Part shown: positions 32,255-43,572 of the stretch, in pieces
Position numbering within the stretch: the first letter of the stretch is position 1
Layout of the letters: every line of letters begins with the position of its first letter
Source of the DNA: Pelodera strongyloides
Lineage: Eukaryota > Nematoda > Chromadorea > Rhabditida > Rhabditidae
Direction of reading: 5' to 3'
Length of the DNA stretch: 64,000 bases
NCBI GenBank assembly: GCA_036852015.1
Contig: JAANDG010000274.1
Span: 1-64,000 of the forward strand
The notes under the pieces: generated by a model
Told to the model about the DNA's origin: nothing
The model's database searches: none
The model's input: only the letters and a program-made list of their open reading frames with translations
Position numbers and translations under genes: made by a program

Positions 32255-32787
32255 TGAGTTGCGCGCCGCACCATTTCGGGAAACAAAATGCGCGCCGCAA
32301 AGGAATGGGAAACAAAATGCGCGCGGAATAGAAATGGCGCGCAAAGTGTTTCCCGAAAAGGTGCGGAAACGGTGCGGAAATGGTGCGGCGCGCAACTTGC
32401 GCCCCGCACCATTTCCGCACCTTTTCGGCAACGTTTTTGAAAGCGCTCGGAGGATCTGCCGTAAGTGCAGTTGTTGTACTAATATTTTCCCGCAAGCACA
32501 GGTCTCACATGTGTTGTGTAGCCGAGTGGTCTAAGGCGCTGTTCAGAGAAAGTATCTAACAAGAGTGTAGGGTTCGAATCCAACACGCTGCTTTCTTTTT
32601 GCAGTTGCTACTTTTCCCGCACCGTTTCCGCACCTTTTCGGCAACGGTTTGGGTGTGTTTCCCGCAACAGTTTGGGGGTGTTTCCCGCACCAAAACGGCA
32701 ACCAGAGTCGGTGGAAAAACTTTTGCGGCGCGCATCAAATTCTTTTGCGGGAAACACCCCCAAACTGTTGCCGCGCGCAACTCTTGA
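32255..32787. mobile_element. GC-rich foldback element enclosing a tRNA-like sequence
   Basis: The outer ends are inverted (GAGTTGCGCGCC at left, GCGCGCAACTC at right). Inside each arm is a perfect hairpin: GGTGCGGAAATGGTGCGG at 32371-32388 pairs with 32404-32421, and a 24-bp arm at 32666-32689 pairs with 32746-32769. Between the hairpins, at about 32513-32592, lies a sequence with tRNA A and B boxes. Base composition is far more GC-rich than the surroundings. The element encodes no protein. Confidence 0.7.
32513..32592 (+). other. tRNA-Leu/Ser-like sequence, decayed
   Basis: TAGCCGAGTGGTCTAAGGCG is a near-perfect class II tRNA D-arm/A box and GGTTCGAATCC a perfect B box; a T run follows. 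The anticodon, T and acceptor stems do not pair properly, so I take it as a tRNA relic or a SINE-like promoter and not a working tRNA. Confidence 0.6.
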
Positions 32788-33244
32788 GTTTCGTTGAAAT
32801 CACACCACTAAAAAAAAAGCGAACATCTTATTATATAAAGCTGGGAGCTTTGTTTGTTTGTTTGTTTGTTTGTTTGATTGATTGTGTGTTTGGATGATGT
32901 GCGTTACGCTCAGGTTGTAGGATTGGTTCAGTAGTTCACGTTCCCGTGCACTGAGCCATCTCACTTCCCGAGCGCCCCTCTCACAAACGTCCAAAAAAGG
33001 CTGCATATGTGGAATATGTGTGGTGTAGTTCGTTCGGGCGTTTCTGCGTCACAAAGGGTTCAAAGAAAACTCAAACCAACTCAATTTTGAAACGACCAAA
33101 ACACACGCTTTTTCGTCTAGCGTTTATTTACTCTTATTTTACACAACTTTTCCATATTGCCTTCAACGTGAGATTATCCTCACCTTGAGCAACCTACGAG
33201 AATCCAGCCCTGAGCTACGCACTCGCAGACTGCATAGACTCACC

Positions 33245-33560
33245 AACGCCATTGCGGATGGCTCACACGAATGCCACACAAAATGTTGCATTATACTCCA
33301 AGGAAGCGGAGTATCGGCCGAGCGATAATGTTCAAGGAACATCCACTTGCTGTGCAACGCCATTGTGGAGCGCTCACATGAGCACCACACAAAAGTTTGC
33401 ATGTACACCAAGGGCGCGGAGTACATGCCGAGCGATAGAGTTCAAAGAACACCCACTGCAGGGTACCTACACTGCGGAACGCCCAGTGAACGCTACAAAG
33501 GCTGCCATATACAGAATGCTTGCGGGGTATCGTTCGAGCGATTGTGCGGCAAGTAGGCCG
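33245..33560. repeat. Three diverged tandem units of about 112 bp
   Basis: Units begin near 33245, 33358 and 33472. Shared blocks are AACGCCATTG, GCTCACA, CACACAAAA, GCGGAGTA and GAGCGATA followed by TTCAA-GAACA. The third unit is the most diverged. Confidence 0.75.
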
Positions 33561-33669
33561 AGATCCCTGTTCCTTGCAATTCAAGAAGCATATTCGCAAT
33601 TATAATAATTCCCTGTCAATGGCATCGATGTGTGCTCAACTTGATGTTCCCCGTGGCGCCGGTCCTTAT

Positions 33670-34560
33670 TTAGGAGGAATATAGTCAACAGAAACTAAGT
33701 TATATCCCCGTGTTTGATATTGGTGTAGGTTTCAAAAGGAAAATAACAAAAGTGAAACCATTTCCTTCAGACAAATGTTTGCTTCTAACTTATATAGCCC
33801 AGCGAAACATTGCGACTTATCATCCAGGCACATTCCTTTTTTTAGGATTTGAAATTTTTTCGATATTGTAGAGGTAGAGTCCAGCAAGTTGCAGACAATT
33901 TAGGAGGAATATAGTCAACAGAAACTAAGTTCTAACCCGTGTTCAATATTGGTATGGGTTTCAAAAAGAAAAAGAAAGACTGGAGACTCTTTGGATACAT
34001 TGCGGCGAAACATTGCGACTTATCATCCAGGCACATTACTTTTTTTAGGATTTGAAATTTTTTCGATATTGTAGAGGTAGAGTCCAGCAAGTTGCAGACA
34101 ATTTAGGAGGAATATAGTCAACAGAAACTAAGTTCTAACCCGTGTTCAATATTGGTATGGGTTTCAAAAAGAAAAAGAAAGACTGGAGACTCTTTGGATA
34201 CATTGCGGCGAAACATTGCGACGTATCATCCAGGCACATTCCTTTTTTAGGATTTGAAATTTTTTCGATATTGTAGAGGTAGAGTTCCAGCAAGTTGCAG
34301 ACAATTTAGGAGGAATATAGTCAACAGAACTAAGTTCTAACCCGTGTTCAATATTGGTATGGGTTTCAAAAAGAAAAAAGAAAGACTGGAGACTCTTTGG
34401 ATACATTGCGGCGAAACATTGCGGCGTATCAGCCACGCGATATTAAGCTGCTTTTAGGCTTTGGCAATTTTTTCGATGTCCTAGAGTAGAGCAAGTTGCA
34501 GACAATTTAGGAGAAATATAGTCAACAGAAACTAAGTTCTTTCCCCAGGAAACTATTCTT
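33670..34560. repeat. Tandem array with a period of about 203 bp
   Basis: The block TTAGGAGGAATATAGTCAAC recurs at 33670, 33900, 34103 and 34306, with a diverged version at 34507 (spacings 230, 203, 203, 201). Units also share AAGACTGGAGACTCTTTGG and GGATTTGAAATTTTTTCG and are nearly identical in the middle. Confidence 0.93.
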
Positions 34561-35210
34561 GCGAGAAAGAGTTGCCTCTACTTATAGATATAGCCCAGTG
34601 AAACATAGCGACCATCAGCGAATATTGGAAAGACGCCTCAGGCGGCGGTAGCCGACTGGTACTATTATATAATTACTATTATTTTTTGATACTGCTATTG
34701 AAAACACTGTACAATTCCAATAACTATCTGCCTGTGTGATTATTAGCAGCATGTATCTTATATGAAACTAAATCGGCACGTCGCTTTCACATGCCCAATT
34801 GGTCTTTTTTTTTAATAAAACGATATTTTGTCTTTCCATTCAATTGAAGTTTTTCAATTGAAGATCGGGATGTTTTTTTTATTGAAAACACTTTTTTTTC
34901 GTGAACCAACCCATTTAACCACTTGGTGACTTTGTAGTGACCAAGTCCCCTCGAAAACCGTCGTCAACTGGTCATCACATGGTCCCCAAATGGTTTTTCG
35001 GTGAAACCTTTGTATCCCTGTGCATGCTTTCCCATTGACAGTCTCGTATTCTGTGTTTTATGTTCTAATTGCGAGCCCTTTTCTCGCTTTTGTTTATAAA
35101 CATTTCGGTGCGAATGAAAATTCCCTTCTCTCATTCAATGTTTATTACTTTTTATTGTGAATCGTTTATTTTTTCCCTATCTTGACTTTTTAGTTTTCAG
35201 TTGGTTTATG

Positions 35211-35475
35211 CACCAGGGATGCGGTGTTTAGTTTAGTTTAGTTTACTATTTTAAGTGATACTGTAGGGAGTAACCATTAGCTGATATTTATATTATAGTA
35301 CTGTAGTCTTAATCATATATATCACACGCCTACTACGGTTTATACTGTATTTTATATACACATATGTGTACCAGGCAGGGGATGCAGTTTTTGTTTAGAT
35401 ACTGTACGGAGTAACCAGTAGCTTATAGTTACATAGTATTGTACCCTTAATCATATACATCGCGTGCCCTACATG
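35211..35475. repeat. Direct duplication, two units of about 110 bp
   Basis: Units at about 35211-35330 and 35370-35475 share CAGGGATGC-G, GATACTGTA-GGAGTAACC, AGTA-TGTA-CTTAATCATATA and CACGCC/GCGTGCC blocks, with many point differences. Confidence 0.7.
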
Positions 35476-37195
35476 TCGCACGTCGTACACCATAGATTGT
35501 ACCATGAGCATGAGCATCCTTCTCTCAGTAACAAAAAGGAATAGAAATAAATAATTCTACAAGTGTATTCCCAAATTGATTGGTATTCTAAACGGCGTTC
35601 TGTTTTCTTCTACTCGTATCAGGAAGTAACGTACAAGTAACACCAGTATCACTCTTAATTCTTGTCACAAAACTTCACTATCAAGATCACGATGTAAAAA
35701 ATGTCGCGCGGGCATTGGCTAAACTAGCCTTTGTCTAGGCGATTTTCAGTAGTTTGCCTTTCCTTAGATCGGTCTTTTTGACAAGTTTCAAGGTTAAAAA
35801 TATACATTCTGAGTTTCCCTTCTACCCCTTTCCTACAGGGGATCACTAACCATTACACTAGGAGATTTTGTGTTTGACCTTCGAATGCCAAGTTTTAAAT
35901 GTTATGTTTGTTCTTTATTTAAATAATTAAGATTTACAGTAATATTATGAAAAGTTTTCTTTTTGAGATGCTTTTTATCGTAGATTGTATTGTATTCTTG
36001 TAAAAACTACAGTAAGGGTTATACGTTATAGCTTTGTCCAAGCCCCGCAGTGTGGTTACCTTACCGGCGACGGCGGCGACGGTTTAACTTTCTAGCTTTC
36101 GTCTATCTACACAAAATTTTGTCACACAAAATAGAACACGATTACTTACTATAAGACAATAAAAAGCCTGTGGCCCTCCTCCGTTTTCTTCAAAACGTTT
36201 CTTCAAAACTTAACTTTTTCTAAAAAAAAATTCCTTTTCTGCTCCAAGTTTTCATAATCTTTGCGTAAGTTTGCATAATGCATTGTCTGAAACGCTGTCT
36301 GTGACTAAAACTATGTAAAGAATGTGGTAATATACTGGTTCGATAGTTCTGGTTCTACGCGTGCACTAGCACTACTTTTTGCACGCAATGGAAGAAAGGA
36401 ATTAATGTGTAATTGATTGATGTAATATGTGAATTTTACTTTTTACTTTTCTTTTCTTGAAGTTTGTTCTCAATTATTTTTATAGGAAATTAGTAGATCT
36501 AGTCGAGTCATATTCAAATTTCTCATATAAAATTTCCGCAAAGGGGAACCGATGAACCCAACTGACGACTATTCATCTCTTTTCGTGTGTTAAACCATTT
36601 GGTGGCAGCTTGGTGACCTTTTCGTGACCAAGTATTCTCGAAATATGGTCACCAAATGGTCAGTGATCGGTCGCCAACTTTTTTATTTTTCTTTAAAAAA
36701 AGTGTATCATGGATGGTATTATGTACGTCCGTAACCTGTATGCGGACAAGTTTTTTATAAAACCTCCTACAATGCTAAAACTACAAAGATGCGCTTTTTA
36801 TGTAATAGTCTAATGTTTATCAGCATTTTCCTTTGTTTACTTCGCAAAGAAGGGCTCTGTTACGTGAAAGATAGGACAGTATTCGTTTTTTTTGCATCAT
36901 AGCTTATGGAAAACCGCCATTCGGTCTGCTTCCGGGTTACTTAGACCTTATACTTATATATCGGGAAAATATTGATAAAGCTTTTTGGAAATCAATTGTT
37001 TAAAGGGTCAGGCTGATGGGAATTCAATACGCTGATAAATTCTTACATTATGCGCGTCTGCTTTGAGATTAGAATAATCAAACCGCATTTGTATCCAGTA
37101 TCTGTTAGCATTTTATTTCCTTGTGATGCGGACCATTTAAACAGTTTCACTAATGGGAAATTGATATTCAGCTGTAGAAAAGTCAAAAATTATTA

Positions 37196-37433
37196 GGGCG
37201 CATTCGAGATGGACATTTTCCGGAAAAGAAAAAAGTGGTTCGAGATGGACACCGAGAAAAAAAATAATACATGCAAAATAATTGTCGAAAATGCAAATGT
37301 ATCGTAATTGAAACTAAAATCAATCGATCATTTGCATGTGTATGCGTGGCAATTGCATTCTTTTCTGGTGAAATCCATCTCGAACCAAAAGTTTTCTTTT
37401 TCTTTTCCGGAAATGTCCATCTCGAATGCGCCC
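37196..37433. mobile_element. Harbinger-like MITE with TTA target duplication
   Basis: Inverted ends GGGCGCATTCGAGATGGACA and TGTCCATCTCGAATGCGCCC are flanked by TTA on both sides (37193-37195 and 37434-37436). The inverted arms continue inward for about 40 bp (CATTTTCCGGAAAAGAAAAA). A 3-bp TTA/TAA duplication with GGG-type ends is characteristic of PIF/Harbinger. No coding capacity. Confidence 0.88.
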
Positions 37434-38246
37434 TTATGGACTTGTGTTGTAAGTGCACAAGTAGCAGAGCTGAGGAAACTATGATTAACATAGCCACAGG
37501 TTGCTAGCTGCAAGGCGTAAACCTACAACTTGCAGCCTGCGCAAGGATTCCCCCTCTGAGATTTATTCACGCTACCACTACTGTACTTGTACTCTCTGTG
37601 CTTTTCCGAAGTAAACTCCGGAATAATTATTTTAAAATGTAAAATGTGTCCCGCAGTGTGCTCAAGCTGTGCAGAAGATAGTTTGTGGCACTGAAAACAC
37701 TTTGTCTGTGCGCGGCGAAGCGCTAGCACAGAAGTGCCGCGCGGCGACATCCTGGCGCAAGCTGGGCGAAACAGAGAAAATAGATAGAGGAATTGCCCGA
37801 TTTGGATAAAGCCAAAATAAGGTCAGAAACCATTCAGAATTCTGCAACACCTTCCCCATTAAAGATTAAATATACAATTTCAACGCCATCCCGATCAAAG
37901 CATCTCATTGTTTGAGGCGGAGAAAAAGGAAGAAAGAAACGTTATTCCAAAAAAAAATCAGGGATCTGATAACGACGCAACGTTATGATAAGACATGATT
38001 GTTTGCATTTCAAATTAAATGTTTGTTTACGAATTTTCTAGACATTGCACGATTTTATGCAACTATTTGAATCAAACTATGGTGCTACAGTATGCTATGC
38101 CGCTAGTTACTCTGACACTTTTACAAAATATATAATACGAATTAGTTATGTATTATGTTGTGGGTTATTACGGTAACCATAGTGTAAATTACACTTTTAT
38201 GTGTGTGGTACGCAAATTATAAGACTGGTGCATTTTCACATTGTTG

Positions 38247-38430
38247 GATAGTGATTTCAAGTATCCCAAAAAATTTGTCAACGTATTTTGCACGAAACCT
38301 GCATATTTAACATGAAAAATTAAAAAAAATATTCTCATGTAGTTCCAATGTACTGTAATATTCTCGTGTAGTTCCAAAATACTGCAATATTCTCGTATAG
38401 TTCCAAAATACTGTGAATTTTCATCATACT
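38247..38430. repeat. Dispersed repeat family I, copy 1
   Basis: Contains AGTATCCCAAAAAAT, TTTGCACGAAACCTGCATAT and AACATGAAAAATTA, all in the same order in a copy at 60944. This copy has an inner triplication of a 28-bp unit (AATATTCTCGTGTAGTTCC) at 38328-38412. Fragments also lie at 3180 and 4350. Confidence 0.78.
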
Positions 38431-38920
38431 TGGAAACCTCATGAAGCATGATATTCAGTCTTACATGTCCTGACTAGGCAACTGTACAGTACAGGTACAG
38501 TACGGTCAATTCTAACGGACAATTCCTTTATGTGGTGAATAAACCAATTTCTTCTAAAACTTCCCGATGTTAGTTAAAACCATGTGATAAGTCCCCCACA
38601 TACTTACGTCAATTAAATCGATATTCATTTATTTTGTGGCGTTAAAAGTGGGCGGACGTCCCTCCTTCAGAAGAATCTCTTCATTGAAACCACTCTCTAC
38701 GTCTGTCTTTCTTAAGACTCTCTCTTCATCTAAACTCTCTCTTTATAATTTTTATTGAATATTATTGGAAATCCATCACTCTGGAAACAGAATTGCATAT
38801 ATATGTTTGAGAAAAGAGGAAAGGTGGACATACATCAGGTCAGTTCAGCCAGTTACGAGGACTACGGTAGACAGGATGTGTTTTAATATTTTATTATTTA
38901 TTTATTTGTCTATATTAGAC

Positions 38921-39101
38921 TTAAAGCGAAATATCGGCCTGTTTTTGAAACACATCGTGGACAACTGTGTTCTTGCGTATTTATGCTAAGTTACTCGAAT
39001 TTAGCTCGATTTTTTTCTTCTAATTTATGTTCATTTGCATAAGCTGCACAAGAATACTGGTGTACTCGGTGTTTCAAAAACCGGCCGGTATTTCGCTTTA
39101 A
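38921..39101. mobile_element. TTAA MITE family A, best-preserved copy
   Basis: Starts TTAAAGCGAAATATCGGCC and ends CCGGCCGGTATTTCGCTTTAA in inverse. TTAA is present at both edges. The interior reads GTATTTATGCTAAG, CTCGAATTTAGCTCG and CATTTGCATAAGCTGC. I use this copy as reference for the family. Confidence 0.9.
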
Positions 39102-39279
39102 AAAAAGTTTGAAATTTGATCTGCACAGTAGAAAACAATGGAGCTGACTTCTCTGTGGTTGATTTTCTATTTGAAATCATTTTGTAAAACGCTACAAGCT
39201 GGTGTACATGCGGCTTGAGAGCGGCTCGCAAGATGCACGCGGAACTGTATGATTTTGCTCGCCTACATCTGCATTCCCA

Positions 39280-39418
39280 TTTATTTATGCTAACAATAAG
39301 TGAGGTCGATCTTATAGTTAGGTCGATTTTTTTTATTCTACTCATGCTCATTTGCATATGATCCATGGTAAGACAGTTGTCTGACATACGTTTCCAAAAC
39401 CGGCTGTTATATCGGATT
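39280..39418. mobile_element. Partial MITE family A copy
   Basis: Contains CATTTATTTATGCTAA, TAGGTCGATTTTTTTTATTC, CATTTGCATATGATCCA and a right end AAAACCGGCTGTTATATCG. The left terminus is not recognisable. Confidence 0.6.
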
Positions 39419-40356
39419 ACTGTGTAAATTTCTTTCAGATTACTTTGTAATCCACATTCTTTTTCTCTAATTATCTTCTAGCAGTCCTAATTCGTCACAT
39501 GATGTAACATGATGTGTAATGTTTTGATTATCCGTATTCAAATTATTCAACCCAATAAAAACAGTTTCCGGTTTTACCGTTGTGTAAGGCTTGGGTTCAA
39601 GTTCGATACTGTGATAACTGATAACTTTTACATTTGGATAATATATACTGTGTGTCAGTCACATAAATATGAACAAACCCTTATAATCTTTCTCAGCACT
39701 CACTTAGGTGCATAATGATGAACCTTGCATGTAACATAACATAACACTTTTCTTCGAGTTTCCCACAGAAACGGAGTGAACCATTTGGCGACGGTTCTTT
39801 GTTTGCAGTGGGCCAAAGTGTTTTTCAATTTTCCTCTAAAGACATCTGTGCTGTGTGAAAAAATGTTTTCGATAGGAACTATTTAGTAACCATTTACCGA
39901 CGGTTTTTTTTGTGGTTTCCGTGAATCAGACGCTTTCCAGTGCAGTGCATAAACTTTGTTGTTTTGCACCAGATCTTTTACTGATGCCACGTGTTTTTTC
40001 TGTCATTTAAAACTTTTGCCCGGGTCAGTTGTCTGTCTTCCCCGTGTTGCAATTAATTTTCTCTGAAATCTCTAAACGGCACCTCGCCTTCTTTTTTATG
40101 TGTCTCTTACAGTGTCGGAGCAGACACACACATGTTGTTCCCTTTAAAAAAAGGAAAAGGAATTTTTGAGATGTGAGCTTGGATCTCGTAGAAATTTCCT
40201 TTATTTTTTATCTTTAGATTAGTAAACAGATCTCTGGCATGGTAGATTTTTTCGTTGGAACAAAACATTGTCATGTCAAGATAGAGATTTTCACTGACAA
40301 ATATGATCCTAGCGTCGAAGAAATTTGAAATGTTTGCCTAATTGTTCTAGGTATCG

Positions 40357-40538
40357 TTAAAGCGAAATACAAGCCGGTTTTTGAAACACATCGAGTACAT
40401 CAGCATTAGTATGCAGCTTGTGCAAATGAACATAAATTATAATAAAAAAACGAGCTAAATTCGAGTAAATTAGCATAAATACGTAAGGATTCAGTTGTCT
40501 ACGAAGCGTTTCAAAAACCGGCCGGTATTTCGCTTTAA
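40357..40538. mobile_element. TTAA MITE family A copy
   Basis: Starts TTAAAGCGAAATACAAGCCG and ends CGGCCGGTATTTCGCTTTAA. It is inverted in its asymmetric centre relative to the copy at 38921 (AAACGAGCTAAATTCGAG). TTAA is present at both edges. Confidence 0.9.
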
Positions 40539-41045
40539 TGGAAAACCTTAGTAATATTATCATGACTAGAAAGTAAGATAATATGCACAGAGATCAGCTT
40601 CGCTGAATTCAAAGAAAAACAGCAAAATTTGCTGAATTTGTCCTTGATCTTTAATTGTAATGTATAGATTATAAAGTATAAACTCGCATCATGCACATAA
40701 TCTTCATATAAATCCACGTGATTTCATCCCCTTATCTATTACTTATATGTTAAATGTATTTTATAATGTATGACGGAGCCTATTAGACCTCGCTTTTTAT
40801 CTCATGTATGAAGGACCGAAGGCCGAAGGACTAGGTCCTTGGCCTTTATTTTAGATCGTGGCCCTTTGTACGCTATGCGCTACAAACTACATCTAACAGT
40901 TTTTAACATAGCCATTATATTATTCTTTCAACTTCAGCATTGCAGAAAATAACCATAGTATAAATCCAATTACTTGCACACTGTATACCAAAATAGTCAC
41001 ACATATCAAACTTTCAATAACTTCAATATTTTTAGGACATTCAAA

Positions 41046-41343
41046 ATGCCATTACTCCAAATGTTATTTGATCGTCCAAGTACACTGATTCCGCCCGGTT
41101 CTTGTTCTATTAAAACTCTGACGAGGGACTCGTGCAAGGCTTAGGCTTAGGCTTAGGCTTAGGCTTATGCTTAGGCTTAGGCTTAGCTTCGAGCCCCCGT
41201 CCGCACTTTCTAACTTGTCCGCACTTGTCCTTTATTAAAACTTATTCTCAAACCATTACTCCAATTGTTATTTGATCGTTCAAGTGCATTGATTCTACCC
41301 GGTTCTTTTTCTATTAAAACTCTAACGAGGAACTCGTGTGCAA
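41046..41343. repeat. Direct repeats flanking an interstitial TTAGGC array
   Basis: Two copies of an about 88-bp block (41046-41134 and 41255-41343) start CCATTACTCCAA and share TTATTTGATCGT and TTCTATTAAAACTCT. Between them, at 41133-41186, lie about nine GCTTAG/TTAGGC units. Confidence 0.87.
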
Positions 41344-43572
41344 GCGCCATCGAAATAACTGCTCTCTTTTTTTTATTTTCAAAAGTGGAACCTGGCGCTC
41401 GCGTTTTAGCTACCCATTTATCATTATACACTACTCGCGCACCGATTTTTTGCCAACCGAACTGTTTGAATTTGATCTCTTTGAACCATACATTTTTACA
41501 TTTATATTTATGTTTATAGTCATAGAATATTTATTGTTTACATACATATATTATTTACATTCAGTTATTTATTATTATACACTCTATCAGCTATCAGCCA
41601 TACATTTTGCCAGCGATATTTATGGACCGGGCAAATTTGAGTGGTTATACAAGTGTGCGGCTATACCATACGCTATACTACATACATAAATCATTAAAAA
41701 ACCTGAGCTGACCAGACTAAGTGGCCCCCATTTATTTGTTGCGATATATCTGAATTGTAGAGGGAAGTATTTTTTAAAATAACACTTCGTTTTTGTTTTA
41801 TTTTGTTGCGAATTCCAACAAATTTGAGGCAATTTATGGCGCCAACCGCCCAATTCTAAACAGTTTTGTTTATTTCGCCGATAGAATTCTACAGTAAACA
41901 AATGTTTTGATTCTCTCTGTATTTACAATTTGTAGGCAAAATATTTTCAGCAAAAGATCCACCAGCTGAAATAAAAGGATATATTTTGTAGGAACTTTTC
42001 ACCTGTGCAGAGCGCCTACATTGCATAGCATAAGTTAGTGAGCTAACATTTCACTAACTTATAACATGTAACATTTCATCATTGTGATTACCTATTAGTG
42101 TACTGTACTAGGTTTAAGAAAAATATGATTTACAAAACAAACTATCGTTATTTATAACGCAGGAGACTTTAAAAAAAAGCGTCGCAGACCTGCAGAAGAC
42201 CCTAATGCGGTGGGTACTGTAACTTTTCTAGACATGCATACTGTACGTTCATTATTTTGGAATACTGTATCAACCAGTGTGAGCCACTTCACTGAGGATA
42301 GTTGGCGTGTGCGCGGCGTTGTTTCCGCAGGCAAACTTGTGCGCCGCTGCCTTGTGGCGGGCCAGTGTTTTCGCGTGCGCGTGCGCAACTTTTGCATTGT
42401 ACTGAAATGTATGAACTGTTGTTTTACCGCATAATCCAAGCAACATTAAAAATGTCATAATATAAAATAAACAGTCCATTCTATTAGAGGAGCCGGCTAC
42501 TTTCCCAACACGTCGCGAATTCACCCTAAAGTTTGCATAATTGACATTGCAGTTGCATGACCTTTGTCCGATTATTTGTTTAAATTTGCAGCTTTTGCAT
42601 AGATTTTTTTTTCAGATAAGCTCAAAAATGTGAAACATAGTTTTCTATAATTTTCTCAAATATGTAGAATGTTCAGACCGTTCTCTTTGGAAAAGTTTCT
42701 GAGCCTTTGATGTCGGATTGATATAAATTGTGTCTGTTTTTTATGTAAAGCTCCATGTACATAGTTTTTCTACCGTATACCGACTTGGGACGTTAGTCTA
42801 CATGATTAAACAATAAGTTCTCTATGAAGCACAATGATTCTTGTTAGGGAAACTTTTTGAATGTGTATATTTTATGATATATTAGAGAACCAAGACCTCC
42901 CACGAATCACGATATCCAATATATTAGTGGCGCTGTTCTTTCTCGCGTTAGGCAAGCCTTTGTTTTAGCAGCTGCTACAAGGAAGCGCTCTATTTCGCGC
43001 CAAATACAGTAGATGAACTTTAGTTGAAACTCTGTTACCAAATCAATCAATACAGGTGGCCCCGAGGGAATTTTTTAGTTGGAATTTCTTTTTCGCTTTC
43101 TTCTTGTGTGTTCTATTCACTGTTTCTTTTGAATCTTAGTTTTCAGGATTCATTCAATGTGCAGCATCTTTCTTATTTAGAGGAAATCCTTCTTGTTTTT
43201 AAACTTTGCTTTTTAGAGGCGTCAACTCAGTACTGGAACTCGCTAATAAACTATTGTGTTGCTCAGGTGAGTGTGGTTTATGTTTATAGTATGATTTGTG
43301 TGTGTGTCATGAAAGTTGTAACTTCGAGCTGTTGCGCCCTTTATCCGTGAAGCATCGAACGATAATGTCTATTGCTCCTCGCTGGACTTGTCTACGCAAT
43401 ACAATTTACGTTCGAACTTGATTTTCCCTTTGTATGTTCTTCCTTTTTGAAGCACTAAGCGCGTATTCAAACTACAAGTTTTCCGCATGCAGTTAGATGT
43501 TAGCTCATGTTCATTGTTTAGAACAAGTCTGTTGAGCCAAATTCTCTACCGGAGAAATCGTTGATCGGAACA

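Larger units (their letters stand above)
30822..43572. other. Gene-poor, repeat-rich interval between FAX copy 3 and TENT5
   Basis: Over 12.7 kb I find no open frame with protein-like composition, recognisable motifs or consistent splice sites on either strand. The interval holds MITEs (31014, 37196, 38921, 40357), a GC-rich foldback element with a tRNA-like core (32255), (TTTG)n at 32851-32879, two tandem arrays (33245, 33670), family G and I repeats, TTAGGC arrays (32078, 41133) and a segmental duplication (35211 and 35370). The TENT5 promoter should lie at its right end. Confidence 0.65.

Noticed and set aside
32513..32592. Functional tRNA-Leu or tRNA-Ser
   Set aside because: A and B boxes are good but the acceptor, anticodon and T stems do not pair.
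32188..32897. Cluster of overlapping Arg/Ala/Phe-rich open frames
   Set aside because: They come from the GC-rich inverted repeats of the foldback element; both strands give similar peptides, as palindromes do.
33670..34560. CRISPR-like regular repeats
   Set aside because: Units of about 203 bp are repeated along their full length with no unique spacers, and the genome is eukaryotic.
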